Positions 26,749-36,512 of a DNA stretch of 37,070 nt are shown here, one piece after another; the first letter of the stretch is position 1, and every line of letters starts with the position of its first letter. Origin of the DNA: Chrysochromulina parva (taxonomy: Eukaryota; Haptophyta; Prymnesiales; Chrysochromulinaceae); the NCBI GenBank assembly GCA_002887195.1, contig PJAB01000158.1, forward strand, positions 1-37,070, read 5' to 3'. The position numbers and the translations under genes are program-made. The notes under the pieces were generated by a model. The model made no database searches and was not told where the DNA came from. It was given only the letters and a program-made list of their open reading frames with translations.

Positions 26749-27684
26749 GAGGCCGTGCAGAGCTCCAGGGAGTGACGTGGGTGGGGGGGTCGAGGTACGG
26801 TAGTAGCTACGGCAGCATACATTATATTGCGCGCTCTTCATGTTGAGCGCTCGAATTCGGAATTGTTTCGTCGTGCCGCGATCGGCGCGCCCTTCCACTC
26901 TCGTGGCAGATGCCCGAATAATGCCCGATGTGCTCGAAAGATGACTGATGAGTTTCCAAGTTTCCGCACGGCGTTAATCTTCATCGTTCTTGCGACCGCT
27001 CGGTGTCAGTCTGAGTGCTTACTGAGTCTCCATGGTTATGACTTATGTATTCGGACACGATGTGTCGATGACCATGTCTCCATGATGTGTCGTCGTGTCC
27101 GACCGCAGCTCCGCAGGCGCGGATCAGGGCTGACCGCGGTCAGCTAGAGAAGCTGCTCTAAGTTTCCACAGATCTCCGATCATATCTATTTTTAGTTGTC
27201 GAACGTCGGTGCATCACTGCATCTAAAAGAAGGATATCTGAATCCGACCTGGGGCGCGGGCGGCCGCGCCGAGAGAGGCGCGGGATGGCGAACAGGCCTC
27301 GAGGCCGGTCGGCGGGTCGGGCCGGGTCCGGGCGATCTCGCATACATCTCCGATCTCGGACGATCGTAAAAGGATCGGATCGGCGGGGACGATCGGACGC
27401 GATGCGACGATCGGGCCTCGTGAACAACCCCGCCGGGCCAACCCGGGCGAACGGGCCGAGCGAACACAGCACTCACAGGGCCGGTATCGGCGAAGTGATA
27501 AAGCGAAAAGCCGTACGGTACGCACATGAACCGACAAAGTGGCCTCAGAGTGGATTCTCACTGTCCCTGCGGCCTGCGCACTCCGCTGTCGACCTGTTGC
27601 ACTTGCACACACATCTCACATGTCCGGTTCTACCGCTTTGCACGCAAACACTCAGACCGCACCGCCCCCCGTGCTCGCGCCTCA
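26749..27684. other. Intergenic region between convergent genes
   Basis: 936 bases with no supported gene. It has a 10-base inverted repeat at 27051-27102 and a GC-rich stretch with GATCGG/GGTCGG strings near 27300-27420. Confidence 0.45.
27051..27102. repeat. Inverted repeat, 10-base arms
   Basis: TCGGACACGA at 27051-27060 is perfectly complementary to TCGTGTCCGA at 27093-27102, with a 32-base loop. It could fold as a hairpin in RNA or be chance. No function assigned. Confidence 0.55.
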
Positions 27685-30308
27685 TTACTTCTTGACTGCC
27701 TTGGTGAGGCTCGCCTTGGCCGCGGCAGCGCGCTCCTTGGCCTCCTTGATGCGATCACTCATGGTCTTCTTCTTGGCGGTGCCACCTGCCAATGACTCGT
27801 CATCCAGCTCGTCATCAAAGCCGCCCGCGCCGGCACCGCCTCCGCCTGGCATGCCATTGGACCGGTCGTCATGGAGCAAGGCCACCTCGGCCTTGAGGGC
27901 GGCCTCCTTGACCTGAAGCTCCTCGATCTTGCGCGCGCTACTCTGCAGCTGCTCACGCATCTCCTCGCGCTCGAGGCGCGCCTGCATCAGCTGCGACTGC
28001 AGAGCATCGAATTCGGCCTGCTGGGGGGTGAGCGGAGGCGGCGGGGGCGGGGGCGGCGGCGGGGGCGGAGGCGGCGGCGGAGGCGGAGGCGACGCCAACT
28101 TGAGCGCTGCCAGCTGCGAGGCGAGGCTGTCCCTGTCGGCCGTCGCCTTCGTCGCACGTGCCTCTGCTTCCGAAGCCGCGAGCTCGGCTGCTTGCAGCCG
28201 CTGCTGCAGCAGCTCGGCCGCTCCGAAAGCGGCCCCCCCCTGGCGAGCTGCGGCGAGCTCAGCCTGCGCCGCCTCGAGCGCCGCCGCGTGCTGCTTCTTG
28301 AGCTGCTCGATCGCCGCTTGCTGGGCCGTCGCCTTAGCCTCGAGCATTGCAGCTTGCTCTGCCTGAACCGCGGCGAGCGCTTCGGCCGCCTCCTGCTTCG
28401 CCTTCTCGAGTGCGGCAGCATGTGCCGCGTCGGCGGAGGCGGAGAGGGCCTCGATGGCCGAGGCTCGCTCTTTTTGGAGCTGTTGCGCCTTCGCCTGCTC
28501 CGCCTGCTGCGCCTTTTTCAGCTCAGCCTGATGCTCCTCCTTTTGCTTGTCGAGCGCCGCCTTGGTGGTCGCAGAGGTCGCCGCCTGGTGCTCCTCCGCG
28601 GCCTTCTGGAGGGCGGCCGCGACCGCCGCTGCTGTCTTCTGCTCCGCGGCCGCTAGCTTCGCCTCCAGTGCCGCGAGGCTCTTCGTCGCCGCCGCCAGAG
28701 CTTCGTCGCCACCCTGCGCGGCCGCCGCGGCCGCCTCGGCCTTGGCCTTTTGTGCGGCCGCATCTGCCGCGGCGGCCGCCTCGGCCGCGGCAAAGGACAA
28801 GGCCGCCTCGGCCTCCCGACCACACTCTTCTTTGGCGGCGGACACCGCCGTCGCCACCGCCTTCTCGAGCTCCTGCGCCGCCGCCTCCTGCACCGCTCGC
28901 ACAGCCGCCTCCAGATCGGCCTGAGCCTTTTGTGCGACAGCCTGTGCGGCCGCGGCCGCCTCCTCCCTCACCGCGGCCGCTGCGGTCTCGCCCGCCGCGC
29001 CCGCGCTGTTGATGGCCGCGGCGGAGGCGCCCGCGGCACGCGCCGCCTCTACGTCCGCCTTGGCCTGGGCCAGGGCCGCCTCCGCCTCGCGCGCTGCCGC
29101 CTCCGCCTGCGCCTTCGCGCGCGCCTCCGCCGCTTTCGCCGCCTCAGCCGCCTCGGCCTTCACCGAGGCCAACTGAGCGGCCGCCTGCCCGGCTGCCTTG
29201 CGCTCAGCCTCGAGCGCCGCGCTCGCCTTTGCGAGCTCGTCTCGCAGGGAGATCACCTCGGCGCTCGCCTTTGCGAGCTCGTCTCGCAGGGAGATCACCT
29301 CCCGCTTGGCGGCCTCCGCATCGCCCGAGGAGGCCGCCGAGGCCGTGGCGCCCGCCTCCTGCAGCGCGTTGAGCTCCTCTTGCAATCGCTGGCTCCTCCG
29401 GAGCTCCTCCTGCAGCAGCGCCATGCGAGAGGCTGAGAGCTTCTTGAGCTCCTCCTCGCGCTCGGCCGCAGCCTCTGCTGCCTCCGCCAGGGCGCTCGCA
29501 ACAGCGCTCGCCGACGCGCTCGCCGCCGCGGCCGCCTTGGCCTCCGCCTGCGCCGCCGCCGCTTCGGCGGCTTTCAGGCTGGCCGCAGGGACCATCTCCA
29601 CCTCTCCCGCTTGCGCCGCCGCCTTTTTGAGCTCCACCATCTCCGCCTCCGCCGCCTGCGCCGCCGCTTTGAGCTCCGCCAGGGCTGCCTCGGCCTGAGC
29701 GCCGGCCTGAGCGCGCTCCGCTGCCTGCTGATCGAGCGCGGCACGGAGGCGCTCAATCTCCTCGGCCGCGGCCGCGACGGCGGCACTGTCGACGACGGCG
29801 CCGCCGTTGCCATGGCCGTTGGCGCCGTCGTTGGTCGGTACACCTCGCTCCTTGATCGCACTCACAAGCCAAGCATACTGCTCCTTTTTGACGTTCCACT
29901 GCTGCTGTACCTGCTCCAGCAGCTCGCTCATCTCGCGCACCTGCAGGGAGCCGGGCGAGCGAGGCGCAACGCGAGCCGGTCCAGTAAGGAGGAGGGCAAG
30001 GTGGCTCCCACTCATGCATGCGCGCGGCCCTCGCGGCGCACCTCATCCTCGTGCTGCTTCTGGAGCGCGATCATCTCGTCGTTGACTTCGGCCGCTCGGG
30101 CATCCGCCGCCTTGAGAGCTTCCTTGCTCTCCTGTCTGGCATCTGCAACTTGTTTTTTCGTCGAGTCCCTTGCTTCTTCTAGCTCGATCGTCACCTTTTG
30201 CAACGAGGAGAGCAATACGGCAACCTGCTCCGACTGCTGCTCGAATTGCTTCTTGAGCGAGGTATCGAAGGCCTTCGTGGGCGAAAAGGCACCCAAACTT
30301 TTCCTCAT
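27685..30308 (-). CDS. Long Ala-rich coiled-coil protein, two exons
   Basis: Exons 30308-30042 and 29940-27685, joined by a 101-base phase-0 intron, give 840 residues. Almost the whole chain is Ala/Glu/Lys/Gln heptad-like sequence expected to form a long coiled coil. A proline run of about 20 residues follows KLASP, then another helix (QAEFDALQSQLMQARLEREE), a Gly-rich patch, an acidic DDELDDES and a basic tail (KKKTMSDRIKEAKERAAAAK). Exon 1 (MRKSLGAFSPTKAFDTSLKK) continues the coiled coil; ATG 30308 is the first true ATG. A tandem duplication gives EVISLRDELAKASA twice. No family recognised; a cytoskeletal or basal-body structural role is possible but only suggested by the coiled coil. It diverges from the DUF6816-like gene. 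Confidence 0.75.
29221..29301 (-). repeat. 39-base exact tandem duplication in coiled-coil gene
   Basis: Bases 29221-29259 and 29263-29301 are identical (period 42), encoding two copies of the EVISLRDELAKASA unit. Identity at all codon positions implies a recent event. Confidence 0.9.
29941..30041 (-). other. Intron of coiled-coil gene
   Basis: Donor GAG|GTGCGC, acceptor CCCTGCAG, then exon 2 beginning GTGCGCGAG, so the intron start and the exon 2 start share GTGCGC. Splicing joins HEDE to VREMSELLEQ and keeps the heptad pattern. Confidence 0.75.
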
Positions 30309-30515
30309 GCGCGGTCCTTGAGGTGTGAGCTGCGGGTCAATAGAGCCTCTTCCTGAGGAGCAGCGATGAGCAGTCTCGCAGGCGGTGGGCAAGACTTGTT
30401 GTGTGGGGAAAAAAACTTTCCACACACCTCTCACCGTGGGGTGCGAAGTGTTTCTTTTGAAATCTTGTAATCAAGTCCAGAACCTATTTCCATGCTCTAC
30501 AAGTATCGTTTTTAG
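30309..30515. promoter_or_regulatory. Shared upstream region of coiled-coil and DUF6816-like genes
   Basis: 207 bases between divergent starts. No repeated element noticed. Inferred from orientation. Confidence 0.4.
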
Positions 30516-31478
30516 ATGCACAACGCCGTGGCGCGGCGAGCCTTCCTCGACGCGTCTATTTGCCTTCTGGGCGTCGCCACCAGCAGGCCAGCACGAGGTA
30601 CGACCGAAGATGCAACTGCAAAGCAGATTGGGCGATTAGCTGCAGCAGTGCGAGGACCAGGCGACGCAGGCCTTTCGGCTTGGGGACAGCCATGGAGCAA
30701 TGGCTGCGCTTGGTCAGCGCCCGCGGCACCTCTTGAGCGTGAAGCTGTGCTGCCGCCGTGGCTCGAGGGGCAGTGGAAGGTCAATTCTCGGCTCGAGTCG
30801 GTACGATTTCCAATGGGTAAGCAGCTGCTCTCCGAGTCAACGCCAGGTGTGAGAATGGTCTCCATATTGCAGCTGCCAAACATCGGCAACGAGCCGACGT
30901 TTGCGTTGAGCTTCCGCGTCGACGCGGACGGCACGGTGCGCGCCGATCGAGCCGCGAACTCGAAGACGGTGCTCGAAGCCTTCTGGGCCGATGCGCGCGT
31001 GCTGGAGACGACGTCAGCCAAGGGCGGCCGGCTGTTGCTGCGCTACGAATCGCCTACGAAGACGCGCAAGAATGCGCAGCAGACGGTGGACGTGCGCCTG
31101 TGCTCGTCCGAGGGCGGGCCGGTCGCGCCTCCACAGGGGCATGCGACGGCGCCGAAGCCTCTGCTGCGGCCCGACTTGACAGTTGGAGAGCTTCTGCTCC
31201 GAGCGCGAGGTGACGGCGACAGCGGGCAACCCCCGGGTGAGTGGATCGTTGCAGAGGTGTACCAACAGGAGAATGTCGAGCAGGGCACGCGCAGCGAGTA
31301 CCTCGTGCTCACGGCGTACCGGCGCGCCGACACCACTGATGCCATTCCGAGGACCGTGCTGAGCAAGCAGCGCGTGGCCGCCTTTCTCTTGCCAACCGAT
31401 GGTGCGTACTTTGAGTCCTTGGGCAAGCCTGTCGCTCTGTACGATTACTCCTACTTGATGACGCGTGTCTCGCATTGA
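30516..31478 (+). CDS. DUF6816-like protein, probably plastid (thylakoid-lumen type)
   Basis: 320 residues. The body resembles the cyanobacterial/plastid DUF6816 family: LPPWLEGQWKVNSRLESV near residue 79, a middle with SFRVDADGTVRADRAAN, and a C-terminal EWIVAEVYQQENVEQ, YLVLTAYRR and AYFESLGKPVALYDYSYL. The N-terminus has ARRAFLDASICLLGVA, a twin-Arg plus hydrophobic stretch like a Tat-type lumen signal. There is almost no sequence before it, so a plastid transit part may lie in an unseen upstream exon. Function of the family is not known. Confidence is good that it is a real plastid-lineage gene, moderate on the family name, which is from memory of the pattern. Confidence 0.65.
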   Translation: MHNAVARRAFLDASICLLGVATSRPARGTTEDATAKQIGRLAAAVRGPGDAGLSAWGQPWSNGCAWSAPAAPLEREAVLPPWLEGQWKVNSRLESVRFPMGKQLLSESTPGVRMVSILQLPNIGNEPTFALSFRVDADGTVRADRAANSKTVLEAFWADARVLETTSAKGGRLLLRYESPTKTRKNAQQTVDVRLCSSEGGPVAPPQGHATAPKPLLRPDLTVGELLLRARGDGDSGQPPGEWIVAEVYQQENVEQGTRSEYLVLTAYRRADTTDAIPRTVLSKQRVAAFLLPTDGAYFESLGKPVALYDYSYLMTRVSH

Positions 31479-31700
31479 TATTACGAATCGAAATTGTTCA
31501 CAAACTCCGCTCGCATGAGCTCATCTGAACGAGACTAAACATACTTGGACTAGGGACCCTAACGAAAATCTGCCACCCGAACCAGACGTCCCGACCCTGT
31601 TGTACCTGTGAACCCCGACCCGCAATACATGTCCTGAATCATGAAGCTTCGCGGAGACAATATTCATGCAACGCTGCCCACGGCACTAATTTCTGCGTCA

Positions 31701-32093
31701 TCAGCGGGCTGCAGCCACAACCGATACCGCAGCCCATTCCAAAATCTTCTCGACCACTGACGGATTGGCCATCAGCGCCGGAACGGCGACCAGCGTACAC
31801 AGCACGCTGCTCAGGACGATTGTCCGTAAGGTGCCCGGAACCCGCTCGGTATCGCAGGTGGTGCCCGCCACGTGATTCGCGTGGAATTCGAACGCTGTCC
31901 CATTGAACGCTTGCTCGACCTCACACTCATCTGCCGGAGGCCGAAGGAGCACAAACTCCGACCATACATCCCGCATGCGGATCGGCGCTCTTTGTCGGAG
32001 AACTCGGGTACCACCATAATTCGCCGGCTTGAAGGCCGCGGCTATCGTCAGCAATGCTGCCGTGGTCAGAAGCTGCAGCAAGTGATTCAGCAT
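31701..32093 (-). CDS. Small membrane protein with complex-plastid presequence
   Basis: 130 residues. A hydrophobic signal peptide (about 1-20) ends AAA|F21, followed by a basic, acid-poor stretch (KPANYGGTRVLRQRAPIR). A signal peptide plus Phe at +1 and a transit-like segment is the import signal of red-lineage complex plastids. The mature part has one membrane span (about 91-109, TIVLSSVLCTLVAVPALMA) and a short tail with VEKILEWAAVSVVAAAR. The family is not recognised. The single span and size suggest a thylakoid or envelope protein, perhaps a small photosystem-associated subunit, but that is inference. Confidence 0.7.
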   Translation of the reverse strand: MLNHLLQLLTTAALLTIAAAFKPANYGGTRVLRQRAPIRMRDVWSEFVLLRPPADECEVEQAFNGTAFEFHANHVAGTTCDTERVPGTLRTIVLSSVLCTLVAVPALMANPSVVEKILEWAAVSVVAAAR

Positions 32094-32833
32094 CGCGATG
32101 TTGCGAGCGCCGATGATTGAGTGTGAAAAGGGCTGTTAATAATCGGTACATGTTCCGGTTCCGAGTAGTACAATTGTGGTAGTGCCACAGACAGCAGAAA
32201 TTAAAACAGTGCCTGTCTGCAACCGCTCAATTCACTGTAACACAGAGCATGAAGCACGGTGGAGAAAAACTGATGCGACTCTCCCGCCAGCTCTCCCGGT
32301 ACTCCGACCCCTCCAGCACCACACAGAATCAGAAACTCAGCTCAGAGTTCCACACACTCACACTACCGACACCTCACACACGTCTCCGACATCATTCTCC
32401 TTAGCATTAGCATTCTCCCCTGTTCCGTTACCCCAACCAAGCTCCCCACGGCCGCACCGTGGCGCGATGGGCCGAGGTCAGGCCGAGGTTGCCTGGATTC
32501 CGCGTACGCGCACACACACACTCACTCACTCACTCATCGAGCGCTCGCATCAGATTGCGCCATCTCGGCGTCGCGAGAACTTTACACAAAGACAATCACG
32601 CGATCGCTCTCGTCTGTCGTCTGCACACTTAGAACTGCTCTGTAGTTGTGTCAGCCTCGACATGTAGCGCCTTGTATGAGCTCCTTCCGTTCCGTTTCAC
32701 GGTGCTCACCAACGGATCACCAACAAAAGATCAAGATCGCATCAGCATGCCTGATTGTGACGCTGGCTCAGATAAACCTGTTCTTTGCATTGGTTCTTTG
32801 CCAGATCAATCTACAAGTATGTTTCGACGCTTG
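32094..32833. other. Intergenic region with microsatellite
   Basis: 740 bases between two minus-strand genes. It should hold the promoter of the small plastid protein. A CA/CTCA microsatellite lies at about 32511-32538. A short copy of the end of the ankyrin-type gene lies at 32769. No gene supported. Confidence 0.45.
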
Positions 32834-32884
32834 TCATGGATGGATGGGCATCAGATGAGAGCCCCAGATGAACCTGTTCTTTGC
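32769..32884 (-). repeat. Duplicated 3' end of ankyrin-type gene
   Basis: CAGAT(A/G)AACCTGTTCTTTGC occurs at 32769-32788 (non-coding) and 32865-32884 (inside the gene), 19 of 20 identical. Confidence 0.75.
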
Positions 32885-35044
32885 CAAAGACGTGCCGCGG
32901 CGGAAGAGTGCTTGATCTGGTTTGGGGCCCTCCGGGTGGGCCTTAGCCATTGCCTTTAAGAATGCGTTCGAAGCCCGAACCTTGTCAAACGGCGCCCCTT
33001 GCTCAATGAGCCAAATGAGTGCCTGTTGTTGCGCGTTCGCTGCCGCCTTGATCGAGGCCATGGAGGTGATTGTGCAGCCACGCTCCTTGAGCCACGCCAT
33101 CGACTTGATCCGACCGTGGTACGCTGCAATATTCATCGCATTCTCCGGCAGTGCGCAGCACCCTTGATCTGGACCCGGATCTGGATTCAGCTGCGTGTGG
33201 GCCCATCTGAGCAGAGCCAGATTGCCGTGCTTTGCTGCGGCATTCATGGTGCCATCACCCAAAGGCACTCCACGGGCATGTAGCCACTTGACGCGGGCGA
33301 TCGGCATGTGAATGATGCCCCCTGGCTGACTGTTGCCGACGAGCTCATCGAGTAGCCCCTCCGAGTAGCCCCAAAACTTCTTTGCTTCATGCCGATTGAA
33401 CGTTTGGGTCGGCTCGTCAGCGGCAGCCGAGCAATTGAGCAGCTTCTCACCTCGCAGGGCCAGTTTTTGGAGAATCCACTCTAGGTACTCAAATGGCCGG
33501 CAGTGGAAGGGGATGCGGGAAGCGGACAGAAAGGCCACGCGCGAAATGGGGCATCCCAGCTCCACGCAAAGTTCGAGCATCTGCATGGTCTCCGCGTGAG
33601 ACATGCAGTCGGACTCCATAACGAAGCCGAGAGTGTTCAGCGTGCGGCCCTGGTCGTCCATGGAATCCTGCCACGTGGCCTCTGAGGGGTACTCGCTCAC
33701 GAGGAACTTGAGCATCTCCGCCTCACCCGCGGAGGCAGCGGTCGAGAGGGCACGGGACGGGATCCAAGCTTCGCCTGAGCGCGCCTTCATCCACTTGAAG
33801 GCTTCGATGCATCCGCTCTCGATGACAGCGTCAAGGCAAAACGAGCATGCCCACTGGCGATCCTCGTCGCCGGGATAGTCTTGCATGTCGTCTGAAACCG
33901 CGAAATCGGTCCACAGGTGGCGTCCCTGCGCGTCGAGAAACTCGAGCAGAGGCAGGATGCGCTTGTCTCCAATCCGACAGGCCGCATACATCGCCCGTCC
34001 GGTCACAGGGCACCCATCTTTCACCATCCACTCAACCACAGCGAGCTCGTTAGCAGCAACGCATTCGATTGCGGCCACCAGAGCAAACGGGTGCCACGGC
34101 ATCTTGTTCGCACGCCACATTTGCATGTCATCAATCGACGCGGGCCACCCTGTTTGAATCGCACTCGACCAGAGCTCCCCCGCCTTCTCCACAGGCATCT
34201 GGGACAGGTCGCAGCCTTCGTCTACGAGCCACTTGAACTCGGGGCTGTCGCAGCCCATTTCGGAAAGCGTGGACGCGGCGGTCTCCGCAGTCAGCTCACC
34301 GCCTAGCCGGTGGGCGATCTTCATGGCGTCGAGGGTGGACTCGTCGCATCCGCTGTTGCCGTGCGGGTGATAGTTGCACATCACTACGCCTTCGACTGCC
34401 TTTTTCATCGGTGCACCCACTTCAGCAAGCCATTGAAGCACGGCGCGGCGGCGAGCGCACCCGACAGTGGCTGCAGCGTAGGCAACCCACTCGTTGATGG
34501 GGCATCCCATCGAGTGCATCAGCTTGATCGTTGCAAGGTGGCCATGTGAAGCAGCATCGTACATGGGATGCTGGCCCCACTGGCAACCCATCTCCCTTGC
34601 TGCAACGATGAAGTCGTCATGGCCCCAACGAGCGGCTGTACGAATCGTGCAAGAGGGGTCGTGGCCCAGGCATGCGGGGGCTGAGGTGTGCTCCTGCACG
34701 CTCGCGCAGCAGACGCTTCGCTCAAAGGGACAGCCATTCTGCCGCGCGTAACGGAGCACGCCGATCGCGTTATGGTGTGCCGCCGCACGGCACAGAACGT
34801 CGGTGGTCATGCGATGTGGATACGGGCAGCCAAGACCGTTGGCCCATGAGAGCAGGCTCATGTTTGATGCCAGGTCCCACACGGCCGTACGCAGCTTGAG
34901 CTTCAGTGCCTTCCGTACATCACGCCAACGCCTGCATGTGAGCACCAGCGGCAGAGTGCACGTGATGTTGCTCACACTCTTCAAGATCTCACGCCAGTCA
35001 TCGTCGGAGAGATCGTGAATGGTAGTCGGCTCGCTTTTGTCCAT
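32834..35044 (-). CDS. F-box-like protein with divergent ankyrin-type repeats
   Basis: 736 residues from ATG 35044 (752 from ATG 35092, also in frame). An F-box-like N-terminus (IHDLSDDDWREILKSVSN, then LVLTCRRWRDVRKALKL) is followed by many about 30-residue repeats with patterns such as AASHGHLATIKLMHSMGCP, AAKHGNLALLRWAHTQ and AAYHGRIKSMAWLKERGC. These are the degenerate ankyrin-like repeats common in large protist and giant-virus families. Such proteins usually act as substrate-binding subunits of SCF ubiquitin ligases or as general interaction scaffolds. No intron needed. Divergent from the DUF3431 gene at 35282. Confidence 0.8.
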   Translation of the reverse strand: MDKSEPTTIHDLSDDDWREILKSVSNITCTLPLVLTCRRWRDVRKALKLKLRTAVWDLASNMSLLSWANGLGCPYPHRMTTDVLCRAAAHHNAIGVLRYARQNGCPFERSVCCASVQEHTSAPACLGHDPSCTIRTAARWGHDDFIVAAREMGCQWGQHPMYDAASHGHLATIKLMHSMGCPINEWVAYAAATVGCARRRAVLQWLAEVGAPMKKAVEGVVMCNYHPHGNSGCDESTLDAMKIAHRLGGELTAETAASTLSEMGCDSPEFKWLVDEGCDLSQMPVEKAGELWSSAIQTGWPASIDDMQMWRANKMPWHPFALVAAIECVAANELAVVEWMVKDGCPVTGRAMYAACRIGDKRILPLLEFLDAQGRHLWTDFAVSDDMQDYPGDEDRQWACSFCLDAVIESGCIEAFKWMKARSGEAWIPSRALSTAASAGEAEMLKFLVSEYPSEATWQDSMDDQGRTLNTLGFVMESDCMSHAETMQMLELCVELGCPISRVAFLSASRIPFHCRPFEYLEWILQKLALRGEKLLNCSAAADEPTQTFNRHEAKKFWGYSEGLLDELVGNSQPGGIIHMPIARVKWLHARGVPLGDGTMNAAAKHGNLALLRWAHTQLNPDPGPDQGCCALPENAMNIAAYHGRIKSMAWLKERGCTITSMASIKAAANAQQQALIWLIEQGAPFDKVRASNAFLKAMAKAHPEGPKPDQALFRRGTSLAKNRFIWGSHLMPIHP

Positions 35045-35223
35045 GCGGAGAACGAGCAACAGCGCCTCGGCATCATCATAGCCATCACACATCGGTCCTG
35101 TCACGTGTGGTTTGCGCGCGCGCGGCGGAGCCTGAAGTTGCGTATTTACCAGCAAAGCATGCAAGCCGACTTTTGTGAACGGAAGAATGGTAATCGCTAT
35201 GATCTCGCACTGCGCGTTCTTTG

Positions 35224-35282
35224 TGCATGCATGCTCGCAACAGCACATCAACTTTGCATGCATGCTCGCAACAGCACATCAA
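35224..35282. repeat. 28-base exact direct repeat upstream of DUF3431 gene
   Basis: The 28-base unit begins TGCATGCATGCTCGCAACAG and ends CATCAA. It occurs at 35224-35251 and 35255-35282, period 31, both copies identical. It sits in the divergent promoter region and ends at the chosen start codon. Confidence 0.9.
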
Positions 35283-36301
35283 TGAAAAGCCACATGCCTG
35301 CCACCATGCAAGCCAACGAGGCGCAGCCGTTGCACAATTTATCGTATGACCTGAGCACGTACGAGCGAGTGATCGTGGTGGCACGCCATGCGGAGAATGT
35401 CTCATGGGTCGCGGGCGTCGCAGCGAGCTGGGCGACGGGCGACGCGGGGCAGACAGGAGCCGTCGAGGCTCGAGGCCATGCAGGCGGCGAGGAGGGCGGC
35501 GAACAAGTCGGTGACACTACCGGCGACACTAGCAGAGCCGCACTCGGAGACCGTTGGAAAGGCACAACGAGAGCGACGGGGCACGCAGCGAAGCCCGCCG
35601 TCTTCGTGGTCTATGAGAAAGCCAACCCACACAGCCGCTACAACGTGCCCGTCAACCGCGGCGCTGAGGCGTCGGCGTATCTCAAGTATGTCCTCGACCA
35701 CTACGACGGCCTTCCGCGCTGGAGCTTCTTTGTCCACGGCAACGAGTCGTCTTGGCATCACGACGGCAAGCTCGGCGAGCGGCTCGCGCATGCGTGGCGG
35801 CTTGCGCGAGAAACCGGCCGGCCGTATGTCGAGATCAATAATTACCGGCAACGGATTGGCCTCGACAAGGCGCGTGGACCGCTCGTTGGTGCAGGCGAGC
35901 TCGAGCGCGAAATGAGCGCCGCGCAGCTCGAGGCGTGGCGGCGTGAGTACCTCGAGCCCCACGTCGACTTTGGGCGAGCGAACGCCGACTGGGTCCGTGG
36001 CTCAACGTGCTGTGCCCAATTCTTAGTGCGGCGCGAGCAACTCATGCAGTACCCGCGACCCTTTTACGAGCGGCTGTACGCGTGGAGCATCGAGCCCGGC
36101 CACGAGGGCCCCGTGGTGGGGCGCTACCTCGAGTTTGCATGGCATGTGATTTGGGGCGACGATGAGGCGCGTCACCCCGACCGGAGCCAGCATCTGTGCG
36201 GGCGAGGGCACGCTCGACTCTGCACGAGGTTTGAGGTGGCAGCACGGCGTGAGCAGATGCTCGACGAGGACGAAGACGACGGAATGCAGGACGAGTTGTG
36301 A
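35282..36301 (+). CDS. DUF3431-family protein
   Basis: 339 residues. The order YERVIVVARHAENVSWV, then VFVVYEKANP, VPVNRGAEASAYLKYVLDHY, LPRWSFFVHGNESSWHHDG and AQFLVRREQLMQYPRPFYERL fits DUF3431, a glycosyltransferase-like family found in fungi, algae and bacteria with no firm biochemical role. About 60 residues of low-complexity Gly/Ala/Thr sequence are inserted between the first two blocks. ATG 35282 is the nearest start upstream of the domain; the frame stays open to 35015. No signal peptide seen. The acidic C-terminus is species-specific. Confidence 0.75.
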   Translation: MKSHMPATMQANEAQPLHNLSYDLSTYERVIVVARHAENVSWVAGVAASWATGDAGQTGAVEARGHAGGEEGGEQVGDTTGDTSRAALGDRWKGTTRATGHAAKPAVFVVYEKANPHSRYNVPVNRGAEASAYLKYVLDHYDGLPRWSFFVHGNESSWHHDGKLGERLAHAWRLARETGRPYVEINNYRQRIGLDKARGPLVGAGELEREMSAAQLEAWRREYLEPHVDFGRANADWVRGSTCCAQFLVRREQLMQYPRPFYERLYAWSIEPGHEGPVVGRYLEFAWHVIWGDDEARHPDRSQHLCGRGHARLCTRFEVAARREQMLDEDEDDGMQDEL

Positions 36302-36512
36302 GGGATCAGGAAAACAAATGGAAGAAGCGAGCTGTGTGCGCCAGTCCATGGCCCAGTCGCCGCGCCAAGATATGAACCACGGACTGAATTCGAATGAAAC
36401 ATTTCGGGCGCATGCAGGTGCTAAGTTAACAGCAGAAAACGGGAGCCGCTCGTCTCAGTCACATTACAGTCACATCACCAATACAGGCCAATCACTCCAG
36501 TCTAACTCCAGT

